Source of the DNA: Breviolum minutum Mf 1.05b.01
Taxonomy: Eukaryota > Sar > Dinophyceae > Suessiales > Symbiodiniaceae
Direction of reading: 5' to 3'
NCBI GenBank assembly: GCA_000507305.1
Contig: DF241084.1
Span: forward strand, 1 to 64,000
Length of the DNA: 64,000 nt
The notes under the pieces were generated by a model that worked only from the letters and a program-made list of their open reading frames with translations, had not been told where the DNA came from and did not search any database. This document shows, piece by piece, positions 50,761 through 61,327 of this stretch. Numbering within the stretch: position 1 is the first letter of the stretch; the number at the start of each line of letters is the position of its first letter. The position numbers were made by a program, and so were the translations under genes.

Positions 50761-53113
50761 GGTGTTTCACGTTTCTAAACTTGCTTCTTATTTTTCTTTC
50801 AGGCCCAGGTACTCAATGGTGCTCTATTTTCCCTACATGGGGTCAAAACCAGTACCCTAAGTATCCTGACCCCTCAAAACTGGCTACTTTGAGGAGCCTA
50901 CCCCTGCTATACAGGTTCAAACCCTTCCATTGGAGGGTCCCAGCTGATCCTTAGGGTAGGTAAATTATAAATACATTTAACCCGACCCCCAACCAAATGA
51001 ATCTGGGCAAACTATATTGTTTTTTTTTCGGAAATAAAAGGGTTTGTATTACTAATCACTAATCTATCTTTTGAGGGCCCACGTTCCTTTCACACGTCCC
51101 TAATAATTTACGGTAGATGAATGTATCTGGGAACTGGCCATCCGCCATGCGTCATCATTGGTCATTGGTCAACCCCCACGTCTTCCATCTCCTGGATGTG
51201 GACTTTGTGATCTGAAGCGACCTTCTCCTTGGGTAAAATTTCTCGGTCCGTGGAATCATGGAACCCCTTTTACAGTGAAAAAAAATCGGGAAAAAAATTT
51301 CTCCACGAATGGAAGGTTAATATGGTGACAAATTATACAAACACCGGGAATCATGCAAATCCAACCTAGTTGGTGGTTTCAACCCATCCCCAAAAAATAG
51401 TCAAATAGGACCATCTCCCCAAGTAGGGGTGAAAATAAAAAATATTTGAGAAACCACCACCTAGGAAGGTTAATATGGTGACAAATTATTGGGATAAAAA
51501 CACCGGGAAATCATGCAAATCCAACAGCACCCAAATGCTGTTGGAAAGTTGCGCTGGCCTTAAGAAGTGGGCTGTGATTATTTTTTTCACCCTTTGGCAT
51601 CCACATTTTGAAGTCATAAACTGTTTGGCAAAAACCACATCCTCTACTTGGATGCCCCAGGAAGTTGGGAAACGTTTAGTCTTCAATGGGCTTTAACCTA
51701 TTTAAAAATGGGATAGATTGGGGGTATAACCCACTTACTAGCCTTTTAGTAACTTCCTGGGACATCCAAGTACCCGAATTCCACATATGGGATATATTTA
51801 AGGTGTTCCAGCAGTTGGATTTGCGACTGTTTGTTTTGATGGGATTGCCCAAAAAACGTTAGCAAAAATCTGTTACACTCCCTAAAACTAATATAGCCCT
51901 TGTTCCAACCATCAATTTTCAGGGGCGAACTTGTAGTTTCAGGGAGGGTATCCTAAATAAATGGTGATTGAATATGTTTATTCTTGGATTTGCATGTTTG
52001 ATGCTAGGAAAAAAATCAAAACATATTATCCCAAATGGTGGTGAATGATGGTGATAAATACGGATCGAATCCGTAAAAAATCACCTAGAAAACACAAATC
52101 CAAGTAATTTAATGAACTGCAGAAATGGCCCTATAAATGGGTCTCACTGGGGTGAAAAAACCCTGCCCCCATGACCCCGTTTATAGACACTATTTGAGGG
52201 GGTCAGGTCAGGATACTTAGGGATGGTAGACAGAAATCCGAGGGTTGAAGTCGCCAACACATCCCCCAACTCCGCGTTTCCCCACGTGCACGGCTTTCAC
52301 GCATACCTGGCATTTTCATAGGCAAAATGAATCAATCAATGTTTTTTGGGTACAAAAAGAGGCCCAAAACACAGCTCTACATGGGTGGGAAACACCTATA
52401 AGTAGGGTTTGTTGACCCCAGTTACGCATTTATAGTGGTTATAACTCGACTTATAACTGGTTTTCGGGGCCGAGCTTGTAGGATCGATACTAACATCGAA
52501 ATTGGTGTCCCTCTCACCGAGAGGGACCCATGAGATGGACCAAGTGAACCTTCGAACTTTATTTTTTACCACTAAAAAACTCATCAATTTCTGAAAAAAT
52601 CAAAGGTTGGCCAAATCTGTGTCAAGGCAAAAAAAACCCACCAAATCAATTGAAACATAAAATTCCCAGATGCTCAATGTATGGCCTATTTACCTACATT
52701 TGGTTGATTTTTATGGTAAATGTAGGTAAATATACCAGCCCCATTGAGCATCTGGGATGGATTTTCACCTGAAAATTTTCAGGGCTTAAAATTTTCGGAG
52801 AAAACCCCTGGAAGTCGCCGAATCGGTTCACCCCCCCCAACTTGATTCTGGCTCAATTTTTCGCCAACTGCTCAGCTGACATCAAACATCCAAGGACTAT
52901 GACCGAAGTCGGGATGCAGGGATTCTGACATGATTTTAGGCGAGGATGTTTCCTGTTTTCCTGACCTTGGTTTTAAAAGTCAAATTGAATGTTGTATACA
53001 AAATATACAAATATGTATGTAAATATATATATTCACAATAGATACGTATATTTATATACATATATATATGTATTATATATATGTACAGTGGAAGATCCTA
53101 CCCTACTTCTTAC
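50761..53113. repeat. Repeat block: Q-type, C with duplications, E, B, G, I, H
   Basis: An element with TACCCTAAGTATCCTGACCC / TGATCCTTAGGGTA ends at 50858-50960 (relative at 59838-59940), C with duplicated flanks (51312-51525), E at 51645-51772, a deleted B at 51874-51950, G at 51981-52105, I at about 52393-52480, H at 52664-52757 and an (AT)n-rich tract at 53000-53095. A weak minus frame near 52245-52310 (AVHVGKRGVGGCVGDFNP) is not called. Confidence 0.6.
51312..51525. repeat. Family C element between 54/61-bp direct repeats
   Basis: The C element (51366-51464, CTAG to CTAG) is bordered flush by GAAGGTTAATATGGTGACAA at 51312 and 51465. Each copy continues to CATGCAAATCCAAC, with small differences (ATACAAACACC against ATTGGGATAAAAACACC). 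Confidence 0.85.
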
Positions 53114-53242
53114 CCTCCTCCAGGAACAATCACATATCCCATCCCAAGGGTATCCGTGCCTTCAGCCAAGCGCGACACCGCTGCGCTGGCTGGCACACCC
53201 GGCACGTCCCAGTGATCGCCGCCCAGGGTCGTTAAGGACGCT
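53114..53242 (-). CDS. Internal exon with ideal splice sites
   Basis: The acceptor TTGCTGCTTCACGCTGCAG|A and donor GGAGG|GTAAGA enclose 129 nt: one nucleotide, then SLTTLGGDHWDVPGVPASAA, VSRLAEGTDTLGMGYVIVPG and two nucleotides. Other frames carry stops. The segment is GC-rich. GDHWDVPG and GMGYVIVPGG look like loop/strand pieces of an enzyme-like fold, but I recognise no family. A family D element lies just upstream (53274). Confidence 0.68.
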
Positions 53243-53928
53243 CTGCAGCGTGAAGCAGCAAATGGAGAGGTGATACTGTTGATGACTGAAATCCGGCGTT
53301 CACCAGTTGAGGTTGGCAGTTTTATCCCACTACTTACAAGGTTGCATACATCCCAGGTGGTTGGGAATGGGATTTCTGAAAGAATCAACAGTAGTAGAAA
53401 GGTATAGTGATGATGTTCATGATACTTAGTAAATTAGTAAATTGATGATAACCCCTACTATTGGGTTTATGACCCTCCGTTATCATATGAAAATAATGGG
53501 AATCTAGACCCTAGAAGGTGGGCCCTGGATCCTGTTATAAGTGGAGTTATAACCCCTAGCTGTCGTATATGTGGATGCAAATTGCTAGCTCTACCGATTC
53601 AAGTGGGGTGTTCCGTAAAGTTTACTTGGGCTGAAAAAATCTCATTCAAACAAGTAAACACCATCAAAATCCATAAAAATTCACCAACAAAAACACATCC
53701 AAATAAGCAACAACCCCTTTCGTAAGAGGATCTCAGGAATCGAAAAACCACCAATGGAGGGCTCGCGATTATAAGCTGATTTCCTTTGTCTTGATCCTAA
53801 CTTCCAACGGGACATCCATCATCCCCAGCCTTGCCATGCACTCTCGAACTTTGCAAGAGAAACATGTCAAATAGTTTCGGAAGCAATAAAGAAACAAAAC
53901 TGAATTCGTGAATTTCAAATGTATATAG
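53243..53928. repeat. D, I, G copies
   Basis: D at 53274-53393, I at about 53440-53560 and a G remnant at about 53590-53700. The phrase CTCTCGAACTTTGCAAGAG (53840) recurs near 55480. No gene. Confidence 0.5.
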
Positions 53929-54153
53929 TCATGGCAAGTCTGAAAAATGAATCCGTACAGTATCAGGAGTATCTATTTCGAAGTGCTCCGTGGGCGCTTT
54001 CGTAGATGTGTTTACATTGCTTAATGGTACATGAACCAACGTACTGTTGGAATTGCACTTAGCCCAAAGATCCGCACTGAGCTCAACATGACAGGCATGT
54101 TTAACAAACATATCGTGTTCAAGGACATTTGTTTTTGGAAACACATAACCCAT
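53929..54153 (-). CDS. Probable coding segment, unrecognised
   Basis: The minus frame reads NVLEHDMFVKHACHVELSAD, then LWAKCNSNSTLVHVPLSNVN, then APTEHFEIDTPDTVRIHFSD. LVHVP...TKAPTEHF faintly recalls the end of Ty1/copia RNase H domains, but the DI[FL]TK core is absent, so I do not call it that. Confidence 0.42.
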   Translation of the reverse strand: MGYVFPKTNVLEHDMFVKHACHVELSADLWAKCNSNSTLVHVPLSNVNTSTKAPTEHFEIDTPDTVRIHFSDLP

Positions 54154-54200
54154 GTGTCGAAGGAAAAGAACCCTTGTATGATTTGATAGTGTGGTTGGAT

Positions 54201-54308
54201 CTATCCAAAAACATCAAGTGTTGTTAAGATATCCGTGAAATGCACTCTGCCTTTGTCTTGCTGGATAAACCGATCTATGTGAATCTTCTTGATAAAGTAA
54301 CAAATCGC
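54201..54308 (-). CDS. Terminal exon, cation-channel-tail-like
   Basis: The acceptor AGATGTTTCCAG|GCG opens AICYFIKKIHIDRFIQQDKG, then RVHFTDILTTLDVFG and TAG. The pattern FIKxxxI...GKVHFxDVLxxL resembles the segment after the last pore helix in voltage-gated Ca2+/Na+ channels of protists. The evidence is one short stretch and memory only. The upstream frame (to 54430) is open but unlike this family. Confidence 0.38.
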   Translation of the reverse strand, partial: AICYFIKKIHIDRFIQQDKGRVHFTDILTTLDVFG

Positions 54309-55404
54309 CTGGAAACATCTAACTTGTGGTCCATTTTTCCGGCAAGTTATGTGAATTTTTCGTGGATTGTATCCCTTATCAATTGATATCCCCCGGTGTG
54401 GGTAAAAAAAGGCGCTTCCGCACGTTAACTTCGAGCCGAAAGTGCGTGAATGACATTCCGTTATGCTGATTGGTTCATGGAGATCCTTGAAATGGCTTAC
54501 TATAATCCCTATATAATAACTGAGTAGTTTAATCCCCAACATACAGCGAAGAACCACGGTTTTTTGGTCACTGCTCATGTTGAGCCATCAACTACATCAT
54601 GAGAACGCAATGTCTGTAGGGGGGTGACATGGAAATTCTGCAATGATCCCTTCTACCCGAGGGGTAAACAAGGGTAAGCATGGTAAACTATTCCATGGGG
54701 CCATGGAAAAGTAACCATGATTTCTGGGCAATTTATTATACATCCTGAACCTGAATGATCAGGTCATTTTGGGAGGGATTCCCTTGCTTTTTACCACGAA
54801 TCTTTGAGGTGACCAAAATGGCGGGAAAGGTCGTTATAAATTGCCCAGATATTTGTGGAAACGATCGGAATACATCTTCATTTGATATGAAGCAGCTAGC
54901 CATCTGAGCTCGAAGTCGATTGTTTGGAGGTCAGTTTGAAACTTTCCCCCTACTAAATAGATCTCAAAGAGATCCACCCTGAAGAAACCCGGTTGGTTTG
55001 TTCAGTCCTACAAAAAACATATTTACGGCCCCTCCAAATCAGCACAAGCTGATGAAATCAGAAAAAATATGAGAGTTTTCCAATTAAGAAATACAACCCT
55101 GAAAACTAACCTGACAATGGAACAACAACCATTTCAAGATGTATCTCTTATCAAAAATGGTGACTTCCCCGCCAGCGATCTTATTTGACTGGAGGGTAAA
55201 TCTGGCAGAAGATGCAGGAATGGGAGGCATAATCGAATTATTCTTTAGATTGTCAGTAAAAAAATCCAAACCATGTGAGCCACGAAAAGAAAAAAACCTC
55301 TTACTTTCCATTATACTGGTTGTTTAATAGGGATCCTCCTTATACAATGGTTTTATTTCCATATATATAAACCTTATAACAACCAGGTGTTTGTTGATCA
55401 CCTG
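54309..55404. repeat. L, A copies and unassigned DNA
   Basis: L at about 54430-54590, A at 55092-55198 and L at about 55300-55390. 54600-55080 shows no family and no gene. Confidence 0.5.
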
Positions 55405-55525
55405 AATCTGTCCCAGGTATTGGGGTTGTGTTTTTCCCGCCTTGCAGCTGCGAGGAGAGTTTTTTTTCCTGCATCTTTCCTCTCGAACTTTGCGAGAGAT
55501 CTGCATCTTTTGGAACGGAACGAAG
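55405..55525 (-). CDS. Weak coding-like segment
   Basis: One minus frame reads DADLSQSSRGKMQEKKLSSQ and LQGGKNTTPIPG; another reads MQISRKVREERCRKKNSPRS. Either could be a charged exon. A C element begins immediately upstream (55531). Confidence 0.3.
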
Positions 55526-55530
55526 CTACC

Positions 55531-55627
55531 CTAGTTGGTGGTTTCAACCTGTTTGAAAAATATTAGTCAAAATGGATCATTTTTCAAGGAGGGGTGAACA
55601 TAAAAAATATTTGAAACAACCACCTAG
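55531..55627. repeat. Family C element
   Basis: CTAGTTGGTGGTTTCAACCT to AACAACCACCTAG. Other C copies: 1399-1484, 3507-3608, 20767-20867, 21621-21725, 23377-23475, 30695-30802, 31651-31755, 44760-44855, 51366-51464, 56791-56896, 58040-58142, 60322-60406. Confidence 0.85.
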
Positions 55628-55765
55628 TACCAGTTTTTGATAAAACACGTGGTCAGGTAAACACCGTAGAATGCAGCAAAAAGGATTCTATGAAAACAAG
55701 CGGTGACATAGACATATATTATATCTTGTCCAGGGATGACTTGTAGTGCCCACCATGTGTTTTAC

Positions 55766-55852
55766 CCAGGCACCTTCTTTCAGATAGGTGTTTTTTCCAA
55801 TGCCGAGATTGGTGGATTCAGGGTTTGCAATCTTCATGTCCACCATATAAAC
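55766..55852 (-). CDS. Internal exon, unrecognised
   Basis: TTTTTGCGAG|GTT to GCCTGG|GTAAAA gives 29 codons in phase 0: VYMVDMKIANPESTNLGIGK, then NTYLKEGAW. The frame also continues 25 codons (VKHMVGTTSHPWTRYNICLC) to TAG at 55688, so it could be terminal. Protein-like throughout. Confidence 0.62.
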
Positions 55853-55914
55853 CTCGCAAAAATATGCAAAAGGTAGACTGCCATCATTTTGAAGCCCCTA
55901 AAAGGGTAATGTTT

Positions 55915-56035
55915 TTCAAGTCCCAACACAGGGACAAACCCTGTATGCTTGTGATTTTCTTAATACCCAAACGCCAAACCGTCGCTCCAACTAAACCCCT
56001 TCGCGTCTTGCAAAAACTCGCAGCTAGCTAGCTTC
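55915..56035 (-). CDS. Putative exon
   Basis: One minus frame reads LAASFCKTRRGLVGATVWRL and GIKKITSIQ; a second reads ASCEFLQDAKGFSWSDGLAF. Acceptor-like AG dinucleotides (CTAGCTAG) lie at the start. The frame is undecided. It is adjacent to 55766-55852 on the same strand. Confidence 0.36.
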
Positions 56036-56479
56036 TGGAAGGTGGGCCTAAAAACAAATTATCATCGGGGGGTTATTTCTCTATAAGTAGGGTTGTAACC
56101 CCAGTAACCCATGTATAAGGCCTTTTAAAGGGGTTATAACTCCACTTATCACTGGTAGGGGCCAATCTTGTGGTACATTTTGCGTGGCCCTGTAAGAGTT
56201 TCTGAAAAAAAATCTCCAACGTAAAACTCAAGCTGCCAAAAACAAACATCTACTCCCGGATTCGTCCACTTGTTGCAACTGGGAGGCATCTTGTCTTATC
56301 ATGAAACAACCTCCGTCTCGCTTTATTGCTGCAAACGGGATGCAATGTGTGAAAATTATTGTTCATTTTGCTGGCGTTTCATTTAAACAGTTTTGTTTTT
56401 CTTGGAGTGCTGCCGAAATAAACGTAACACAATCTTTGAATGAAACAAACACTGCTTACCAACTCTCACTTCTCAGTGC

Positions 56480-56640
56480 ACTTCTCTTTCCAATGACAAA
56501 GGTCATTGCTTTTGCACCGCGACTCATCCATCACCGAACACCTTGCGACCGGCCCACGGGGAAGGGCCCCGGTTTTTTTGTTTTGGGGAGGGGACAAAAA
56601 TTCCATTTCAATGGCAACAATAAAACACCGAGTTTTTTTT
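56480..56640 (-). CDS. Weak coding-like segment
   Basis: The minus frame reads GALPRGPVARCSVMDESRCK, then SNDLCHWKEKCTEK and TGA. A plus frame is open too. Four Cys in the last 25 residues. Confidence 0.3.
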
Positions 56641-56911
56641 TTGCAAAAACAGATTGCCCCATTTTTCTGAAAAGAAAGGAACAAATCCATTCAATCCCCA
56701 TATTATTCAAGGTACATAGATATCAGATATTGAATGACCAACTTGGCTTATTTTTTCGGAAATAGATGTTGAGTTGAATCGATCTAGAATCTAGTTGGTG
56801 GTTTCAACCCACCTGAAACATCTGAAACATATTTTTTCAAATTGGATCATTTCTCAGGTAGGGGTGAAAAAAGAACATATTTGAAACACCACCTAGATAA
56901 TTTTTAGTCAT

Positions 56912-57000
56912 TCAATTCACTCTTGGGATGTGAGCCACCCCGACATCATGTGTTGCAAGGGTTGTCGGCCGCTTCGGACCCAATTGTCCTTCAGGTTTCC
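56912..57000 (-). CDS. Possible terminal exon
   Basis: The minus frame reads WKPEGQLGPKRPTTLATHDV, then GVAHIPRVN and a stop. An acceptor-like ACCTGAAG|GAC lies within. Basic and Pro-containing. Confidence 0.33.
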
Positions 57001-57144
57001 AAAATTTGAGCCAAACAATGTCAAACTGTACAAGGTGGTCACCCCCTATACTAGTTATAAATGTGGCTAGAATCCTACTTTTTGAAGTCCCTAACTCCAT
57101 TTATAACTGCTAGGGGGCGGCCCACCGGACCACCTTGGACGTAC

Positions 57145-57256
57145 TGTACCTCTTTTTTTCGCCAGGGATCAGATGCAAAGAACCTTGTGCAGATCTTCCA
57201 TCATATCCATCTGTCACCTGGACTTCACGATCTAATTTCATGATTTCACCGGGATG
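57145..57256 (-). CDS. Exon following a 34-nt intron
   Basis: The acceptor GACTTTCTCAACAG|CAT continues in phase 0 from 57291-57395 and reads HPGEIMKLDREVQVTDGYDG, then RSAQGSLHLIPGEKKRY plus one nucleotide, to a donor (GTACA|GTACGT). A family I element follows. Unrecognised. Confidence 0.68.
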
Positions 57257-57290
57257 CTGTTGAGAAAGTCAATGGAACTTCAATTCTCAC

Positions 57291-57395
57291 ATGAAGTTGT
57301 AGATCTGCACCCCTGCCGCTGGCGAGCCATCCTTTGCCCTCCGGCATAGCTTCGTCCTCCACCTGCTCCACTGTTTTCAGCTCGAAGTGGCTCTC
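57291..57395 (-). CDS. Exon with perfect donor
   Basis: The acceptor AAAAGAAAG|GAG and donor CTTCAT|GTGAGA enclose 35 codons in phase 0: ESHFELKTVEQVEDEAMPEG, then KGWLASGRGADLQLH. The acidic first half and Gly-containing second half look natural. The next exon starts only 34 nt later. Confidence 0.72.
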
Positions 57396-57402
57396 CTTTC
57401 TT

Positions 57403-57672
57403 TTACGATATTAGGTACTTTTCCATAAGAACTTCGAAGTAAGAAAACCGAAGGAGATGCCCCTCAGTTTTTATGAGCCACCACTCGCTCATGTCGAGAT
57501 CTTCGACAGGTCGAGCCGAAGTCGAAGTGCTACTTTCACCAAAGCGGCTCTCTTTGATGCAAGCAATGTGGCCATCTGTCGCTCGGGTTTGCTGAAGGGT
57601 TTCACCTTTTTGAACGCAACGCGTTAGATTTAGCGTTCGATTTTCGAAACGATGCGCCGTGAAAAAACTCAC
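57403..57672 (-). CDS. Upstream coding segment of the 57-kb gene
   Basis: The minus frame reads FENRTLNLTRCVQKGETLQQ, then TRATDGHIACIKESRFGESS and DLDMSEWWLIKTEGHLLRFS to TAA. A second frame from an internal ATG (MATLLASKRAALVK, with a GTAGCA donor) would splice in phase 0 into 57395. Which one is used is unclear. Confidence 0.48.
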   Translation of the reverse strand: MSFFTAHRFENRTLNLTRCVQKGETLQQTRATDGHIACIKESRFGESSTSTSARPVEDLDMSEWWLIKTEGHLLRFSYFEVLMEKYLIS

Positions 57673-59764
57673 TCAAAGCCGAGCAACCAAAAAAGATGTT
57701 CAGTGAATCTTTGAGCTACTGTTGATGGGAGAAATCATGCACCACCTGGGAGAAATCAGTTATGTATAGGGTGAAATCACCCCTACTCGCTGTAAAAAAG
57801 TAGGGTGAAACAACCCCAGTGCTTCACTGAATTTATTCCCTAAGAATCCGTTTGTATGTCCTGAGGAAGAGATTACACCTACATTCCTATTCTAAGGATG
57901 GGATAAACCCAATAGGTAGGGTTCTTTGACCCCAGACAAACCCAGTTACGCCCACCTTCTATGGTCGATAATTCCTCCCATGGATTTTCCGTATGGTCAG
58001 GATGGTCATAAACACAACTACGTAGGGGTTACTCATTATCTAGTTGGTGGTGTTTCACCAACCCATCTGAAAAATATTCGTCAAACTGGATCATTTCCCC
58101 AAATAGGGGTGAACATCAAAAATGTTTGAAACCACCACCTAGATTATATACAGTAGTTGAAAAATAGATGGCTAACCGTCCCTACATATTGGTTGGTTGT
58201 TTATAGGGACCCTGAACAAAAACCTACCTTTGAAAGGTATCGGCAAGCCATCCATTTTGACCTTAAGGTATAAGGTTTGGATTGGCTATAGAAAGTAGGA
58301 TGACCATCCCCAATAGAAGGAATTGATCGACCCTGGCATATGCAAGTCACATGTTATTTTGACACCAACTGAGTTGTGTGTGTTTTTGGGTTGTATGGGG
58401 TGGAGAAACACTGGTTAAGTCCATCCATGTGGGATGACAAGTAGGCTTTGAGAACAGTACTGGCCTATGGGCTGTGTAAGCATTTCAACAAAGAAAGACG
58501 ATGAGCTCAATTGAAGTTAAAGATCGTGGATTTGGTCAAGATGCTTGGAACAAAGAAAACATAATCTCCCAAAATGGTGGTTTGATGGTGGTTTCAACCC
58601 ATTTGCAAAATATTAGTCACCCCAAATAGGGGTGAAAATAAAAAATATTTGAAACCACCATCTAGTGGTGGTTTGAAAACTGATGCATCCCATGATGCAA
58701 TCCGTTAAACAATCACCTGAAAAACCAAATCCAAGAAGATGAATCCACAAGAACTCAGTAAATCTATCCCGGCCCCAAAACCTGCGGAAGGTTGAGTGAG
58801 CACTTTTTGTGAAGAAAAAATGCTTAAAACCCACTCAAAAATGTCTGGCTAAGGTCCCAAGGAAACAAATATCAGAGCTTTCTTCTGAGAACCTGGAACC
58901 CTAGACAAACAACTTTCAAATGGATGCAAATGGTAAAACCACCCATTTTTAATTTGTCATGATTTGGAATCATCCTATCAAAACATCATTTCTGTCTGTT
59001 TCAGGTTCCAGGTATATATCATGTACAAACCCAGATGCTCCATGGAAATGGAATATTGACCCACGTTTTCCCGATGTTCACGTGGCCATTTTTGACTCTA
59101 GGTAAAGTTTTCCACACATGGAGGTTTCAGAAACCGCACCAAGCCATTCAAACACTTGGAGGATCATTCCATTCAGTAAGTAGTCTGGATCACCCCCATT
59201 TATTACCGCCATGAAGTCCGGCCATGGGTCCCTGGGTCCCCGATCCTTAGGTGACACTATCACCATGGTTATCAACCATTTACAACTTACAAGTCCTGGG
59301 ATGATCCTCCAAGTAGAAGGTGTTGGGGCCGAAAAGAAGCCCAAATCCCAATGTTCAAGTCAAGTAGGTGATGATCCTCCAAACACCAAAAAAAACCTTC
59401 AAAGTGCGGCGCCTCATCAGGCAGGCCTTTCAACACAACACAAAAACAAAAAGGGGCGCCCCAGATCCGCCGATTCCGTTTTTTTTTGGCCTCAAAAACC
59501 ATGTCTCACTTAGCCAATGGACCTTGAAATAAAAGTTTGAACGGCTTGTTTTCCGTACTGAATATGTAATCCCAAAAAGTTTAGAGTTTAGCCATTGGCC
59601 AAGTAAGATGTTATTATCACAACTCCCCCAGAAATATCATAAATTGTCCGAAAATGATTGGGTTTTACCCTACAGGCTTCTAACCTAACCCTACTTGTAG
59701 GGGTTACCCATAAAGGGGTTCTTTCATCCCATTTCTAACTGGTTTTTTCGGCTCATCTTGTTTG
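57673..59764. repeat. Repeat block: D, I, C, G with C inside, K, F
   Basis: A D remnant at about 57717-57780, I pieces at about 57775-57960, C at 58040-58142, an exon-like 65-bp segment at 58211-58275 (also at 29228-29300), G (about 58522-58734) interrupted by C sequence (about 58585-58667), K at about 58900-59020, F at 59152-59315 and a CTTAGCCAATGG inverted pair at 59510-59605. A weak minus frame lies at 58740-58800 (FWGRDRFTEFLWIHLLG). Confidence 0.55.
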
Positions 59765-59850
59765 GTCCACGGACAGCATCAGGAGACGCTATGAAATCTT
59801 TCATTGATGAAGTTGGAGATGTCCATCAAAGATTCCATCTACCCTAAGAA
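59765..59850 (+). CDS. Weak coding-like segment
   Basis: The plus frame reads GPRTASGDAMKSFIDEVGDV, then HQRFHLP and TAA, right after a family I end. The minus strand carries stops. Too short to judge. Confidence 0.28.
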
Positions 59851-61129
59851 TCCCATGTCGAGGGGCTGTTGTTGAGACCCCAGGAGTGGAGGAAGCTCCT
59901 GTTTTCTTCAATAGAGGTCAGGATACTTAGGGTATGTTAGTTCATGAGGTGATTTGGGTATTTTGATGATCTGTCAGATTCGTTTCTTTTCTCCTGAATT
60001 TCTAAACATGGTTTCATCTTGAACATCTGGCGGGTTCATTTTGATTTCTAAACTCAGTACATTTGAGCGAGGATTCACTAATCCCAAACCATATCATTTG
60101 TGAGCTCAGTTTGCCATAAAGAAAGCGCATAGAACTGGTTGCCTCAAGAAAAAAATATGCCCCTAGAACATCCTAGATGGTGTTTGAGCCACCGCACCCA
60201 TCTGAAACATATGCGGGCGCAAGTCAAAATTGTGATCAAAGTATTTAAGCCCAAGGTTTCGGGTGTGAACATGACGATATTGGACGTTTCACTTGATCAC
60301 CTAGCTGTTTCACCACCTAAACTAGTTGGTGGTTTCAACCCGTTTCAAAAATATTGGTCAAATTGGATCATTTCCCCAAGCAGGGGTGGAAGTGTCACCA
60401 CCTATATAGTTCCTAAATCTGTGTAAATTTGGGAATGGTATCACCACTTCAGCGCCAAGATTAGGATCGTGAAATCAGATTTTTTCTTGGTGTTTTTCGA
60501 GGCAGCCATAAAAACAAGTCATACTTGAATGTCCCAGGAAGTTAGTAAAAGGCTAGTAAGTGGGTTATGGTTATAACTATAACCCCATCCCCGTCTGGTA
60601 CTCCAAGGGGGGGTCGGGTACCCAGAATATTCCACATGTACCCAAGGTTGTGTTGAATAAAATCAAGGGTACCCATCCTTGTCTGATACCCTGCAAACAT
60701 GGAGCTTCAGTACTGCAGCAATTCAATAAACCAACAAAAGACTACAACCATCGCAGCCTCTGGAAGGTCCTTACGGGCTTGGTACCCTGATTTTATTTTC
60801 ATTGTATGATTTGTGTGTTGGAAGCTTCCTCTGGTGGGGGTGCGTGGTTATCATCAGGCTTTCACTGTACATCATAATGATCGAAGATTCCTCATTCATT
60901 CATAAGCATCACCCCTTTCATGCCTACAGCTTCTTTCTTCAGTTGTTGATGAGACTTTGGTAGTTGTGAGCTTGTTGTTGAATACAATTCTGTGGCGCCA
61001 ACCTTTTCCTCTAGAGGTTTGTGTGGGGCCTGGGGGGGTACCTTGAGTTTATTTTGTGTTATCATTCCCTTTTTTGTTTGATATGGTCAGCTTTACTCTC
61101 AGAAGCTGTTTTGTTTCCATTTTTGCCAG
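59851..61129. other. Sparse repeats, then a repeat-free T-rich block
   Basis: A TAGGGTA-ended element at about 59838-59940, C at 60322-60406, a partial E at about 60518-60570. From about 60790 the plus strand is T-rich, low in repeats, and ends in the pyrimidine tract before 61130. It reads like an intron of a plus-strand gene. Confidence 0.45.
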
Positions 61130-61181
61130 GTTTCACAATGATAAATTCAAGGTGCCCAAGCATAATCACCAACTATCATGG
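61130..61181 (+). CDS. Possible small exon
   Basis: A near-ideal acceptor (TTTCCATTTTTGCCAG|G) and donor (CATGG|GTAAGA) enclose FHNDKFKVPKHNHQLSW. It overlaps the start of the Cys-rich frame at 61178, so the two readings compete. Confidence 0.4.
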
Positions 61182-61327
61182 GTAAGAAAGCTACTCTGAA
61201 ACCAGTGATACCAGTGAGGCTCACAGATTCAGATCATTGTTTTTGTCATGGTTCTGATGGTTGTGGAGGGATGTGTAATATAGCACCATGCCTAAATAGC
61301 TTCAAGGGGAGTAAGTCAAAGGTATGA
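61178..61327 (+). CDS. Small Cys-rich open frame
   Basis: ATG opens MGKKATLKPVIPVRLTDSDH, then CFCHGSDGCGGMCNIAPCLN and SFKGSKSKV before TGA (49 residues). Five Cys follow a C-x-C-x5-C-x3-C-x4-C spacing with a basic N-terminus. A strong donor (GGGGA|GTAAGT) lies near its end, so it may instead be part of an exon. Not a family I know. Confidence 0.4.
   Translation: MGKKATLKPVIPVRLTDSDHCFCHGSDGCGGMCNIAPCLNSFKGSKSKV

Noticed and set aside
53929..54308. Ty1/copia RNase H C-terminus
   Set aside because: LVHVP...TKAPTEHF and CYFIKK...DILT each recall parts of the motif, but spacing is wrong, the catalytic parts are absent, and no LTRs or integrase are seen.
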